From NCBI GenBank assembly GCA_029027985.1, contig CP119076.1, positions 868,001-932,000 of the forward strand: a DNA stretch of 64,000 bases. Direction: 5' to 3'. Position numbers and translations under genes: made by a program. The DNA comes from Klebsiella aerogenes. GTDB taxonomy: Bacteria; Pseudomonadota; Gammaproteobacteria; Enterobacterales; Enterobacteriaceae. Positions within the stretch are counted from its first letter, which is position 1. The number at the start of each line of letters is the position of its first letter. The notes beneath the pieces were generated by a model that saw only the letters and a list, made by a program, of their open reading frames with translations, did not search any database and was not told the DNA's origin. This document shows positions 34,070 through 43,642 of the stretch, piece by piece.

Positions 34070-34479
34070 GGGTAATCCTTGTTGAATCGTTACTGTGCAT
34101 AGTTAATTTTTTTTACAGCAATAGCGACATTCTGATTATGTTAACCAGATGTTTTTGTGAGCGTTCGATGATATTGGCTATCTTTGTCGCCAAATTGATT
34201 TGTATAAACGTCGAAGTCGATATTGTTTTTTCCTGTAATCAAGAGTGTTAACAAAAACCATGGAACAATACAAACGACAGCAGCCTCCCAATTAGGAGGC
34301 CTAAGAAATAACGTAACTCAATGCAATTTATAAGGTTATTGTTCTGAAAAAGGAGCAGCAAAACCCCGATTTGTCGGATATATCATGCCAGCAGAGTTAG
34401 CTTAATTCCAGCTTAACCGGCTTAATATTAAGGGGATAGCCCTTTACGACAAACGCCGTAAAGGGGGGAGTTGACGTCA
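34070..34479. other. mrkH upstream region
   Basis: About 410 AT-rich bases. It holds the mrkHI promoter and two hairpins: GCCTCC/GGAGGC at 34283-34300 and CCCTTTACG/CGTAAAGGG at 34440-34465; the latter lies just after the stop of the aldo/keto reductase gene but has no T-run. No gene was recognised, and nothing of mrkABCDF remains. Confidence 0.5.
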
Positions 34480-35346
34480 TCAACGGGTGATGTTATCCAA
34501 CGTCGCCAGCGCTTCTACTGGTAGCGATAACGTTGCGGCGGCGAGGTTTTCTCGTAAATGTGCCAGCGACGAGGTGCCGGGGATCAGCAAAATATTTGGC
34601 GAACGCTGCAACAGCCACGCCAGCGCCACCTGCATCGGCGTGGCGCTGAGCCCAGCGGCAACATCATTAAGCTCCTGCGCCTGCAGCGGCGTAAAGCCGC
34701 CCAGCGGGAAGAACGGGACGTAGGCGATGTTCTGCTGCGCCAGCTCGTCAATCAGCGCATCGTCGTCGCGGTTGGCAATGTTGTACTGGTTTTGCACGCA
34801 GGCGATGGGCGTCAGCTTCTGCGCATCAGCAACCTGTTTCGCGGTGACATTGCTCAGGCCAATGTGGCGAATCAACCCACGCGCTTGTAGTTCCAGCAAG
34901 GTCGTTAGCGGCTGTTCCAGAGAGCCTTCTACCGGACCGTGGGTTCCAAGCATACTGCGCAGGTTGACCACTTCCAGAACGTCCAGACCGAGATTTCGCA
35001 GATTATCTTCTACCGCCTGGGTGAGTTCCGCTGGCGACATCGCGGGTAGCCAGTTGCCTTGCTCATCGCGGCGAGCGCTGACTTTGGTCACAATGCACAG
35101 ATCCGCGCTATAGGGATGCAGCGCCTTGCGAATCAGTTGGTTGGTAATGTGCGGGCCGTAGAAGTCAGAGGTATCGATATGATTCACACCGGCGGCGACG
35201 GCCTCCTGCAGCACGCGGACGGCGGCGTCAGGGTCTTTTGGCGGGCCGAAGACGCCGGGGCCGGCGAGCTGCATGGCGCCGTATCCTAGTCGATAAACCT
35301 GACGGTCGCCTAAAGCGCCGAGCCCGGATAATTTTACGCTGGACAT
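34480..35346 (-). CDS. Aldo/keto reductase (YdbC-like)
   Basis: A 288-residue NADPH-dependent aldo/keto reductase with the TIM-barrel pattern: YRLGYGAMQLAGPG at the start, the catalytic Asp/Tyr region HIDTSDFYGPH (about residues 56-66), a Lys in VTKVSAR, and the cofactor-binding IPGTSSLAHLRENL near the end. The substrate is unknown; relatives include pyridoxal reductases. It stands alone between mrkH and yqeG on the minus strand. Confidence 0.87.
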   Translation of the reverse strand: MSSVKLSGLGALGDRQVYRLGYGAMQLAGPGVFGPPKDPDAAVRVLQEAVAAGVNHIDTSDFYGPHITNQLIRKALHPYSADLCIVTKVSARRDEQGNWLPAMSPAELTQAVEDNLRNLGLDVLEVVNLRSMLGTHGPVEGSLEQPLTTLLELQARGLIRHIGLSNVTAKQVADAQKLTPIACVQNQYNIANRDDDALIDELAQQNIAYVPFFPLGGFTPLQAQELNDVAAGLSATPMQVALAWLLQRSPNILLIPGTSSLAHLRENLAAATLSLPVEALATLDNITR

Positions 35347-35461
35347 AGAGATTCCCTCCGATGATATGCAGAGAATAAGTGTAATCCTGTCAGCGCAGTT
35401 TAACGGTGAGAATATTGGCAGAATGTGCGGCGACGGTGAATGCTGTCGCCGCGGGAGCGGT

Positions 35462-36691
35462 TTAGCTGAAGAACATCACCGAGACGCACAGCAGGCCGAC
35501 GATCAGAGTAATCAGGTTACCCAGCGAACGGTAAGGCTTGAGCGCTGGAATAATGTAAGTCGACAGCGTCGGCATGATGAACAGAATCATTGCGATGAGC
35601 GGGCCGCTAATGGCGTAAATCATCGAGATGGCGTTCGGATTGATAAAGCAGACGATGAAGGTCAGCGCGGAGACCAGCATGATTGACATCGCGCGGTTAA
35701 AGGCGCGGCTTTTGCGGATGCCAAGCTGGCCGAGCGACGTTTTCATGATTTCACTGGCGCCTTCGATCACGCCGAAATAGGTACCGAGGAACGATTTCGA
35801 CATCGCGACGACCGCCACGATAATCCCGGTGACCGCTAGCCAGCCCGGCGCGCCCGGCGCCATGGATAGCGCGGAGAGAATGGTCACCCCTTCATCACGC
35901 GCGGCTTCAATGTAGGGCAGCGGAATCGACAGCAGACAACTGAAAACAAAAAACAGCACGCTGGCGCAGATGATGGTGTAGGCCACCTTCATGATTTTTT
36001 TGCATTTACCCATGGCCTGCTCGCCGTATTTCTCCTGCTGATCGATAGCGAAGGTCGAAATAATCGGCGTATGGCTAAAAGCGAAAACCATCACGGGAAT
36101 TGAGATCCAGATTTGGTGCCAGGTCTTTGAGGTCAGCGCCATCTGGCTGGTGAGATGCTCCGGCTGCCAACTGCCGATCAGGTAGATGGAGAGGAACAGG
36201 AAGCAACCAATCAGCGGGAAGACCAGGAATCCCATCACTTTGATGGTGATATGACGACCCATCAGGAAGATCAGGTTCAGCACCAGCACCACTGCGAGGC
36301 TCAACAACGCGCGTACGCCGGGCGTCATCGCCATGTGCCTGGCCAGTTGTTCAGCCAGCGAGTTGGTGATCGCCACGGCGTAGATCAGGATGACAACAAA
36401 GAAGGCGAGGAAGTACAGGCCTGTTATCAGGTTGCCGACTTTTTTGCCGTAGTAGTGATTAACCGCGCCGGTGATCCCTTCGCCAGAGGCGACTTTGGCG
36501 GACAAAATGAACTGACACAAGGCTTTATGCGGCCAGTAGGTGAGCGGCCAGGCGACCAGCGCGGTAAGGAACAGCACGATGGCGCCGGCCGAACCGAGTT
36601 GGATCGGGAGAAAGAGGGTGCCGGCGCCTACGGCAGTGCCATATAGAGCAAAACTCCAAAGAGTTTCTTCTTTAGACCAAATTTTAGACAT
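35462..36691 (-). CDS. yqeG: YqeG, HAAAP family amino acid transporter
   Basis: A 409-residue, 11-helix inner membrane transporter of the hydroxy/aromatic amino acid permease family, very close to E. coli YqeG in length and sequence (start MSKIWSKEETLWSFALYGTAVGAGTLFLPI; end LITLIVGLLCVSVMFFS). Members couple serine or threonine uptake to protons or Na+. It begins the block of genes with E. coli-like order, near yqeF. Confidence 0.92.
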   Translation of the reverse strand: MSKIWSKEETLWSFALYGTAVGAGTLFLPIQLGSAGAIVLFLTALVAWPLTYWPHKALCQFILSAKVASGEGITGAVNHYYGKKVGNLITGLYFLAFFVVILIYAVAITNSLAEQLARHMAMTPGVRALLSLAVVLVLNLIFLMGRHITIKVMGFLVFPLIGCFLFLSIYLIGSWQPEHLTSQMALTSKTWHQIWISIPVMVFAFSHTPIISTFAIDQQEKYGEQAMGKCKKIMKVAYTIICASVLFFVFSCLLSIPLPYIEAARDEGVTILSALSMAPGAPGWLAVTGIIVAVVAMSKSFLGTYFGVIEGASEIMKTSLGQLGIRKSRAFNRAMSIMLVSALTFIVCFINPNAISMIYAISGPLIAMILFIMPTLSTYIIPALKPYRSLGNLITLIVGLLCVSVMFFS

Positions 36692-36830
36692 TATGCGAAT
36701 TTATCAACCGTAAAACCCAAAAAAAGGAGTGCAATTTACCACATTTATGAATTGTCTGCGGCGATAGTTTTTGGTGATAAATAAACAGGCGGATCGCCAA
36801 TGGGTTAGGCGATCCGTACGATCGATAGCG

Positions 36831-37292
36831 TTAGCTATTAGGCAGGCTCTGCGGCTGGCGCTCCTTCAATACGCGCACGCGCAGCGTATCCCACGCCCAG
36901 TTAAAGAACATGGTGTAGGGCAGGAAGAACAGCATAAAACCGATTTCCAGCATAAATGCCTGGACCAGCGATACGCCAAGCACCAGCGCAACGACGGTAA
37001 CGCCGATGATGATAAATCCGCACTCAAAGCCGATGGCGTGCAGCGCACGGACTCGTAATGTACGAGCCAGCCGCGAAACCGGCCACAGACGATCGAAGAC
37101 GGCGTTATAGATCAGGTTCCAGATCATCGCCATGGTGGCGAGCAGAATGCTCAAGCCGCCCATTTCGACCACCGAGCGCTGCATCAGCCAGGCCGCGGTC
37201 GGAGCAAGAATCAGCGTGGCAAGGCCTTCAAAGCTCACCGCGTGCAGTACACGTTCCAGCAGCGTCTTATGCTGCACGTTATGGGTTTTCAT
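36831..37292 (-). CDS. PACE family multidrug efflux transporter
   Basis: A 153-residue membrane protein made of two bacterial transmembrane pair (BTP) domains, four helices in all, the plan of the AceI/PACE family that exports chlorhexidine and other biocides. Repeats are visible as RVLHAVSFEGLATLILAPTAAWLM and RALHAIGFECGFIIIGVTVVALVL, each followed by WNLIYNAVFDRLW or FNWAWDTLR; the Glu in the first helix (SFEG) is the functional acidic residue of AceI. Start at 37292 is chosen because of GGTATCTC upstream and family length; the longer frame to 37376 reads into the divergent promoter. Confidence 0.88.
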   Translation of the reverse strand: MKTHNVQHKTLLERVLHAVSFEGLATLILAPTAAWLMQRSVVEMGGLSILLATMAMIWNLIYNAVFDRLWPVSRLARTLRVRALHAIGFECGFIIIGVTVVALVLGVSLVQAFMLEIGFMLFFLPYTMFFNWAWDTLRVRVLKERQPQSLPNS

Positions 37293-37394
37293 TTTGAGAT
37301 ACCTCTCGATAGTGCTGTCATACAGATTTACCCGGCATTTTATGGATAAATGTGATAAACAAAAGATAGATTCCATCGATAAAGTAGATAGGTT

Positions 37395-38264
37395 ATGCGT
37401 TATTCACCCGAAGCCCTTACCGCCTTTGTTGAAGCGGCCGCTAGCGGCTCGTTCTCTGCCGCCGCGCGGCGGATGCGTAAAAGCCAGTCCACCATCAGCA
37501 CCGCTATTTCGAATCTTGAGACCGACCTGGGAGTGACGCTGTTCGATCGTTCTACCCGTCAGCCGACGCTGACTGCGCAGGGGGAGCAGGTGTTGGGTTA
37601 TGTGAAAGCGATTCTTGCCGCCAGCTCGCGACTGGATGAACTGGCTCGCTCGTTATCCGGTAATACCGAACCACGGCTGACTTTTGTCCTGTCTGATACC
37701 CTGCACCCGGATGTGCTGGAAGATTTGCTGGAGCAGTTCGATCGTCGATTCCCGCATACCGAGTTCGAATGCCTGATTGGCGAAGACGAAGATGTGGTGG
37801 ATCTGCTGCAAAAAGAGCGCGCGCAGGTCGGGCTGATTGAAGCCAGGGACAGCTATCCGATGGAAATCGGCAGCATGCGGTTGCCGCTACAAACCTCAAT
37901 GGGAATTTACGTGGCGCCGAGCCACCCGCTGGCGGCGCAGGGCCGGGTGTTCTGGGATGATTTACATGGCTGGCGTGAACTGCGGCTCAGCACCTATCTC
38001 GAAAGCGCGCCGGATCCGTCGCGTGGCCAGGTCTGGTCTGCGCCCAACTATTTGCTGTTGCTGAGTATGGCGGTGCAGGGTTTTGGCTGGTGCATTTTGC
38101 CCTGCGCGCTGGTGGAGGAATTCTCCGGTATCGGCCAACTGATGGCGCTGGATATTGCCGGTTGGCCGCGGTCGATCTCGGTGGATCTGTTGTGGAATAA
38201 GCGTGCTCCCCTGGGAGAAGCCGGTAGCTGGTTGCGCCAGCATCTGGAAGGTCAGGGGCGATAA
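37395..38264 (+). CDS. LysR family regulator, divergent from PACE pump
   Basis: A 289-residue LysR-type regulator: N-terminal winged helix (LTAFVEAAASGSFSAAARRMRKSQSTISTAISNLETDLGVTLFDRSTRQPTLT) and a periplasmic-binding-like effector domain. The divergent PACE gene is 102 bases away; PACE pumps are usually controlled by such a neighbouring LysR protein that senses the drug or a natural polyamine. Its regulator role for the pump is inference. Confidence 0.88.
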   Translation: MRYSPEALTAFVEAAASGSFSAAARRMRKSQSTISTAISNLETDLGVTLFDRSTRQPTLTAQGEQVLGYVKAILAASSRLDELARSLSGNTEPRLTFVLSDTLHPDVLEDLLEQFDRRFPHTEFECLIGEDEDVVDLLQKERAQVGLIEARDSYPMEIGSMRLPLQTSMGIYVAPSHPLAAQGRVFWDDLHGWRELRLSTYLESAPDPSRGQVWSAPNYLLLLSMAVQGFGWCILPCALVEEFSGIGQLMALDIAGWPRSISVDLLWNKRAPLGEAGSWLRQHLEGQGR

Positions 38265-38381
38265 TCACGTCAGCCAATCTTTGTGAACCGCCTCACTTTT
38301 TTTAAACAATTGCGAAATTTTTTGATAACAATTCTCTACTATAACAGCTCTATTGATGGTTCTTTGCGCAGAAGGTAAAGG

Positions 38382-39560
38382 ATGAAAGATGTCGTGATTG
38401 TCGGCGCGTTGCGTACGCCAATCGGCTGTTTTCAGGGTACGCTGGCGCGTCACTCGGCAGTGGAATTGGGCAGCGTGGTCGTGAAAGCGTTGGTCGAACG
38501 GAGTGGAATCGATCCGCAGAGCATTGATGAAGTGATCCTCGGCCAGGTGTTAACCGCGGGTACCGGGCAGAATCCGGCGCGCCAGTCGGCGATCCGCGGC
38601 GGGCTGCCGAACACGGTGTCGGCCATTACCATTAATGACGTCTGCGGCTCTGGCCTCAAGGCGTTGCATCTGGCGACCCAGGCGATTCAATGTGGTGAAG
38701 CCGACGTGGTTATCGCCGGCGGTCAGGAAAATATGAGCCGCGCGCCGCACGTGTTGACCGATAGCCGAACTGGCGCACAGCTGGGCAACAGTCAACTGAT
38801 CGACAGTCTGGTTCACGATGGCTTGTGGGATGCCTTCAACGATTACCATATGGGCGTCACGGCGGAGAACCTGGCGCGGGAATATGGCATCAGCCGTGAA
38901 GTGCAGGATGCGTGGGCGCTTAGCTCGCAGCATAAAGCCCGGCGGGCGATTGACTCCGGGCGTTTTCGCGATGAAATCGTCCCGGTGGCGACAGAATATA
39001 ATGGCAGCGAACGGCTGGTGGATACCGATGAGCAGCCGCGGATGGATGCCAGCGCCGAAGGGCTTGCCAGTCTGAAACCAACGTTCGACCACTTGGGTTC
39101 AGTGACCGCAGGTAATGCGTCGAGCATCAACGACGGCGCGGCGGCGGTGATGATGATGAGCGAATCCAGGGCTCAGGAGTTGGGGCTGCCGATTTTGGCG
39201 CGCATTCGCGCTTTTGCCAGCGTTGGCGTCGATCCCGCGCTGATGGGTATTGCGCCGGTACATGCGACGCGACGCTGCCTGGAGCGTGCGGGCTGGCGGT
39301 TGGATGAGGTCGATTTGATCGAAGCCAATGAAGCCTTTGCTGCTCAGGCGATTTCCGTAGGCCGGGTACTGGAGTGGGATGAGCGCCGGGTCAACGTTAA
39401 CGGTGGGGCGATCGCCCTGGGCCACCCGATCGGTGCCTCCGGTTGCCGTATTCTGGTTTCGCTGGTGCATGAGATGATTAAGCGCGATGCGCGTAAAGGG
39501 CTTGCGACGCTGTGTATTGGCGGCGGCCAGGGCGTCGCGTTGGCGGTGGAGCGCGCGTAG
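38382..39560 (+). CDS. yqeF: Acetyl-CoA acetyltransferase (thiolase) YqeF
   Basis: A 392-residue biosynthetic-type thiolase. The acyl-carrying Cys88 is in [12 protein letters not shown]; the C-terminal GHPIGASG and CIGGGQG motifs give the catalytic His and second Cys. It condenses two acetyl-CoA to acetoacetyl-CoA or does the reverse. Length, sequence and place near yqeG fit E. coli YqeF. An AGAAGGTAAAGG ribosome site precedes the ATG. A role in releasing acetyl-CoA from aromatic breakdown has been considered but nothing in the context shows it. Confidence 0.9.
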   Translation: MKDVVIVGALRTPIGCFQGTLARHSAVELGSVVVKALVERSGIDPQSIDEVILGQVLTAGTGQNPARQSAIRGGLPNTVSAITINDVCGSGLKALHLATQAIQCGEADVVIAGGQENMSRAPHVLTDSRTGAQLGNSQLIDSLVHDGLWDAFNDYHMGVTAENLAREYGISREVQDAWALSSQHKARRAIDSGRFRDEIVPVATEYNGSERLVDTDEQPRMDASAEGLASLKPTFDHLGSVTAGNASSINDGAAAVMMMSESRAQELGLPILARIRAFASVGVDPALMGIAPVHATRRCLERAGWRLDEVDLIEANEAFAAQAISVGRVLEWDERRVNVNGGAIALGHPIGASGCRILVSLVHEMIKRDARKGLATLCIGGGQGVALAVERA

Positions 39561-40006
39561 CGCATCCCTGTCGCTGCTGGCATATTTTCCCGGCCCGCGT
39601 CCCGCTGGCCGGACTGTGGTTCTACAAAACCAATCCGCCGCTGACATACCGATTTTCCCCCTCTTTGTTTTTATGCCTGAATCCCTTCTTCTGTGGTTAT
39701 TTTTCAAAGATTTATTAACCTTCTGTATTTATAGGTTTTTTGTTTGTTGACGCTCCCCTCTGATGTGATCTGTTTTGCATTTTTGTCATTCTCAATCATA
39801 AAAAATGAAACGTTGTTTTAATTGTCGTTGAAAATGATTTTTCTCAGGTCTAAGATGTCTCCATTAGCAAAACGGAACTCTGTTTTATTTTCCTGATGGG
39901 CGAGCCCCGCAGAGTTCTTCTTATCCTCAGAACCTGCCCCCCGTTGCGGGCCGGACTCATAGAACCTTGCCTGTCGTGAGCAGGCTCTGAAAGAAAGGAA
40001 CCTGAT
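39561..40006 (+). promoter_or_regulatory. kduD upstream region
   Basis: About 445 bases with no gene. It contains a KdgR-box-like sequence (39801-39824) and the promoter for kduD, and ends in a GAAAGGAACC ribosome site. No kduI gene or remnant was seen. Confidence 0.6.
39801..39824 (+). promoter_or_regulatory. KdgR box upstream of kduD
   Basis: AAAAATGAAACGTTGTTTTA followed by ATTG fits the KdgR operator consensus (AATGAAAC-n3-GTTTCATT-like). KdgR represses pectin and polyuronate degradation genes and is released by 2-keto-3-deoxygluconate. Confidence 0.75.
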
Positions 40007-40768
40007 ATGATTCTTGATGCATTTTCTCTCCAGGGTAAAGTCGCGGTGGTGACTGGCTGCGATACCGGTTTAGGCCAGGGCATGGCGGTAGGGCTGGCGG
40101 AAGCGGGCTGCGATATCGTCGGCATTAATATCGTTGAGCCGAGCGAAACCATCGAACGCGTTACTGCGCTGGGGCGTCGTTTTCTGAGCCTGACTGCCGA
40201 TCTGCGCCAGATCGACGGCATCCCGCAACTCCTTGAGCGCGCGGTGGCTGAATTTGGCCATATTGATATCCTGGTCAATAACGCGGGTCTGATCCGTCGT
40301 CAGGATGCGATCGAATTCAGCGAGAAAGATTGGGACGATGTGATGAACCTGAACATCAAAAGCGTCTTCTTTATGGCCCAGGCGGCGGCGAAGCACTTTA
40401 TCGCTCAGGGGAATGGCGGCAAAATTATCAACATCGCTTCGATGCTCTCTTTCCAGGGGGGGATCCGCGTGCCGTCCTACACCGCCTCGAAAAGCGGCGT
40501 GATGGGCGTGACTCGCCTGCTGGCCAACGAGTGGGCCAAACACAACATCAACGTCAACGCCATCGCGCCGGGCTACATGGCGACCAATAACACCCAGCAG
40601 CTGCGCGCCGATGAGCAGCGCAGCGCGGAAATTCTTGACCGTATTCCGGCGGGGCGTTGGGGACTGCCGAGCGATTTAATGGGGCCGGTGGTATTCCTCG
40701 CTTCCAGCGCGTCCGATTACATCAACGGTTATACCGTGGCGGTAGACGGTGGTTGGCTGGCACGCTAA
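40007..40768 (+). CDS. kduD: KduD, 2-dehydro-3-deoxy-D-gluconate 5-dehydrogenase
   Basis: A 253-residue SDR nearly identical in sequence to E. coli KduD (same length; TGCDTGLGQGMA cofactor loop; catalytic SM...YTASK; ends VDGGWLAR). It interconverts 2,5-diketo-3-deoxygluconate and 2-keto-3-deoxygluconate in unsaturated uronate breakdown. Its usual partner isomerase gene kduI is not beside it, unlike in E. coli. A KdgR box lies about 185 bases upstream, and a terminator follows. Confidence 0.95.
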   Translation: MILDAFSLQGKVAVVTGCDTGLGQGMAVGLAEAGCDIVGINIVEPSETIERVTALGRRFLSLTADLRQIDGIPQLLERAVAEFGHIDILVNNAGLIRRQDAIEFSEKDWDDVMNLNIKSVFFMAQAAAKHFIAQGNGGKIINIASMLSFQGGIRVPSYTASKSGVMGVTRLLANEWAKHNINVNAIAPGYMATNNTQQLRADEQRSAEILDRIPAGRWGLPSDLMGPVVFLASSASDYINGYTVAVDGGWLAR

Positions 40769-40793
40769 TTCGCGAATGAATGTAATGCAACGC

Positions 40794-40818
40794 AACCCGC
40801 CTGTCGGCGGGTTTTTTT
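40794..40818 (+). terminator. Terminator after kduD
   Basis: Hairpin ACCCGC/GCGGGT with CTGTCG loop, followed by seven T. Confidence 0.88.
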
Positions 40819-41055
40819 ATAACCTATTGATTTTCGTATTACCCATCATGCATTTAATATCCATATAATAACCCTTGTTTTTAATTCATAAAATTGCCTG
40901 CAAGGTAAGAAATTAGATCTGCATTAGAATAATAAAAGATATCTGCTGGGCAAACTTGTTCAGCTGTGGGCTCGGTGCTAGCTTCATCAGGCTTTTCTTT
41001 AAAAATAATAATTATAGATCTCTAACCACCTTCGATTAATTTTGAGGAGTGAGCA

Positions 41056-42057
41056 ATGCATATGATACCTGCACCTCATAAGGTCTATCGAAATTACAGC
41101 CTTGACAGGAATGGCGCGCATTCATGGATGGAAGAGATATGTGGCCACCATTGTTTGAATATTCCTGGCAAAGAAGCGCTTAAGTTCAGGTATGAAGGCC
41201 ACCGACTTAATTTGCTGTCGATCGCTGTAATTGGCTATGGTACCGATGCCTCAATTGGTATTGAAGGCCACCAGGCGCTACGCTGTTTTAGCCTCAGCTT
41301 ACCCGTTGAGGGAGAACAGTTATTATACAAAGACGGTCATGAAATCCTTTCTGATAGTCAGCGGGGTGTCATCGTTAACCCTTATGAAAATCAGACGCTC
41401 AATATTGAAGGCCGATGTCGCAAACTTCAGATATCGATACCTACCGATCTTGTCACAGGTGCGCTGGAAAGCTTGCTTGGCCGGCAGATTGATGCACCTT
41501 TAGCATTTGAACCCGGAATGATGCTCGCCGACAGGAAGATACAGTCCTGGTGGAACCTTACACAGAATCTGCTGAATGATATGGAAACCGCTGGATCGCT
41601 TTTTGATTTGGGGATCATCCAGCGTGACTATGAGAATATATTAATCAAAGCATTGTTGATGGCACAACGGCATAATTACTCTCAGGAATTGAGCAACGTA
41701 CTGGCACAATCTCCACCACACTATGTTCTCCTGGCCCGCAAATTTATCGAGAGCCATGCACAGCAGGATATATGTCTGGCTGATATCGTTATGGCTTCTG
41801 GAGTACATAAGCTTAAGCTCTTTGAAGGTTTTAATCGATATTTTAACACCACTCCTGTTGCTTATCTTCGTCAGTACAGAATGATGCGAATACGTGAAGA
41901 TATTATCAATGATGGCAGCCGGAAAAATATTTCTGAAATCGCGATGTGCTGGGGAATGACTCACCTGAGCCGATTCTCCGGGGAATATAAAGTGCTGTTT
42001 GGTGAAAGCCCCAGAAAAACGGCAGAGCGATTCCGGAGCAAAAAGTCACTCTCCTGA
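41056..42057 (+). CDS. AraC/XylS family regulator, AntR-like
   Basis: A 333-residue regulator: an N-terminal AraC-binding-like domain (about residues 20-200) and a C-terminal double helix-turn-helix (ARKFIESHAQQDICLADIVMASGVHKLKLFEGFNRYFNTTPVAYLRQYRMMRIREDI, continuing to FGESPRKTAERFR). It has the form of AntR/BenR, AraC-type activators of anthranilate or benzoate dioxygenase genes. It lies just upstream of antABC in the same direction with a gap of about 175 bases, so it very likely activates them in response to anthranilate. Base composition is clearly more AT-rich than kduD and ygeA. Confidence 0.85.
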   Translation: MHMIPAPHKVYRNYSLDRNGAHSWMEEICGHHCLNIPGKEALKFRYEGHRLNLLSIAVIGYGTDASIGIEGHQALRCFSLSLPVEGEQLLYKDGHEILSDSQRGVIVNPYENQTLNIEGRCRKLQISIPTDLVTGALESLLGRQIDAPLAFEPGMMLADRKIQSWWNLTQNLLNDMETAGSLFDLGIIQRDYENILIKALLMAQRHNYSQELSNVLAQSPPHYVLLARKFIESHAQQDICLADIVMASGVHKLKLFEGFNRYFNTTPVAYLRQYRMMRIREDIINDGSRKNISEIAMCWGMTHLSRFSGEYKVLFGESPRKTAERFRSKKSLS

Positions 42058-42232
42058 TAATCCCTCCCTTTTGTCATTCATTCTGTATGCCGGGTTGAGT
42101 CAGTACCTGGCTTACCGCTATTTTTTTCTATGCTGTCAAAAATGGATAAACATCCCAGACTTATTGGATAGCTAATACCCAGTGACCTGTATTGAATGGT
42201 TCTTCCACCTGCACAACAATGAGATCATTCAA

Positions 42233-43642
42233 ATGACGTTTACGTTAGCAGAAATAAATAGCTGGAAAGAGTATGTCAGCGGTTGCCTTGATGTTCGTCC
42301 TGAAGAAGGTGTCTACCGTGTAGCTCGTGATGTCTTCACGAACGAAGCGCTGTTCGAACTGGAGATGGCGCTTATCTTCGAAAAGCAGTGGATCTATGCC
42401 TGCCATGAAAGTGAAATCCCGGAACAACATGACTACATGACGCTTCGTGCTGGCAGACAGCCGATTATCGTTACACGCGATGGTAAGGGTGAGCTGAATG
42501 CGCTAATTAATGCCTGTCAGCACAGGGGCACAACCCTGACGCGTATGATGAAGGGCAATCAGTCGACTTTTACCTGTCCGTTCCACGCCTGGTGCTACAA
42601 AAGCGATGGTCGCCTGGTTAAGGTGAAAGCGCCGGGTGAATACCCTGAGGGTTTTGACAAAGCGACGCGAGGCCTGAAAAAGGCGCGTATCGCCAGCTAT
42701 AACGGCTTTGTTTTTATTAATCTCAATAGCGAAGGTACCGACACACTGGAAGAATATCTTGGTGATGCGCGTATATTCTTCGACATGATGGTTGCGCAGT
42801 CTGATACTGGTGAGCTGGAAGTTCTTCCAGGCCGCTCTGCTTATACTTATGAAGGCAACTGGAAGCTGCAAAATGAGAACGGTCTGGATGGCTATCATGT
42901 CTCCACGGTCCACTACAACTATGTGACGACGGTTCAGCATCGCCAGCAGGTTAATGAGCAACTCCATCCGGGAGCCAGTCAAACGCTGGATTACAGCAAA
43001 CTGGGGGCCGGTGATGCGGATACCGATGATGGCTGGTTTGCCTTTAAAAACGGCCACAGCGTGTTATTCAGCGATATGCCTAACCCTACCGTTCGCCCTG
43101 GCTACGCGCATATTATGCCGCGCCTGATTCAGGAACATGGTCAGCCGCGCGCAGAATGGATGATGCACCGCCTGCGTAATCTGAATATTTATCCCAGCAT
43201 GTTTTTCCTCGACCAGATTAGCTCACAGTTACGGATCATTCGCCCGATCGCGTGGAATAAAACAGAGATCCACAGCTTCTGCATTGGCGTTAAAAATGAA
43301 TCTGATGACGATCGTGAAAATCGAATTCGCCAGTTTGAAGACTTTTTTAATGTTTCCGGGATGGGAACGCCGGATGACCTGGTGGAATTCCGGGAGGCAC
43401 AACGCGGATTCCAGGCACGCCTTGAGCGCTGGAACGATATTTCACGCGGCTGTGACCGCTGGGAACGTGGCCCCACGCCGAATTCAGAAACGCTGGGCAT
43501 TACACCGACAATGACCGGAACTGAATTCACCCATGAGGGGTTATACGTTAATCAGCACGGATACTGGCAACAATTTCTGCTCAACGGCCTTGATGAGATG
43601 GCTGCAAAGATTAACCCATTTAATATCCGCGAGGCCGAATGA
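42233..43642 (+). CDS. antA: Anthranilate 1,2-dioxygenase large subunit (AntA-like)
   Basis: A 469-residue Rieske oxygenase alpha subunit of the benzoate/anthranilate branch. Rieske ligands are Cys95, His97, Cys115 and His118 (CQHRG, CPFHAW); the catalytic iron site is in NENGLDGYHVSTVHYNY. With AntB and AntC it would convert anthranilate to catechol, CO2 and ammonia. Anthranilate rather than benzoate is preferred because no BenD-type diol dehydrogenase follows, and the anthranilate product loses its groups without one. The ATG at 42233 gives family length; a GTG at 42182 would add 17 residues. Confidence 0.82.
   Translation: MTFTLAEINSWKEYVSGCLDVRPEEGVYRVARDVFTNEALFELEMALIFEKQWIYACHESEIPEQHDYMTLRAGRQPIIVTRDGKGELNALINACQHRGTTLTRMMKGNQSTFTCPFHAWCYKSDGRLVKVKAPGEYPEGFDKATRGLKKARIASYNGFVFINLNSEGTDTLEEYLGDARIFFDMMVAQSDTGELEVLPGRSAYTYEGNWKLQNENGLDGYHVSTVHYNYVTTVQHRQQVNEQLHPGASQTLDYSKLGAGDADTDDGWFAFKNGHSVLFSDMPNPTVRPGYAHIMPRLIQEHGQPRAEWMMHRLRNLNIYPSMFFLDQISSQLRIIRPIAWNKTEIHSFCIGVKNESDDDRENRIRQFEDFFNVSGMGTPDDLVEFREAQRGFQARLERWNDISRGCDRWERGPTPNSETLGITPTMTGTEFTHEGLYVNQHGYWQQFLLNGLDEMAAKINPFNIREAE

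Noticed and set aside
38382-39560. Thiolase as beta-ketoadipyl-CoA thiolase of the catechol pathway
   Set aside because: Sequence and neighbours (yqeG, kduD) match YqeF; no pca/cat genes are nearby.
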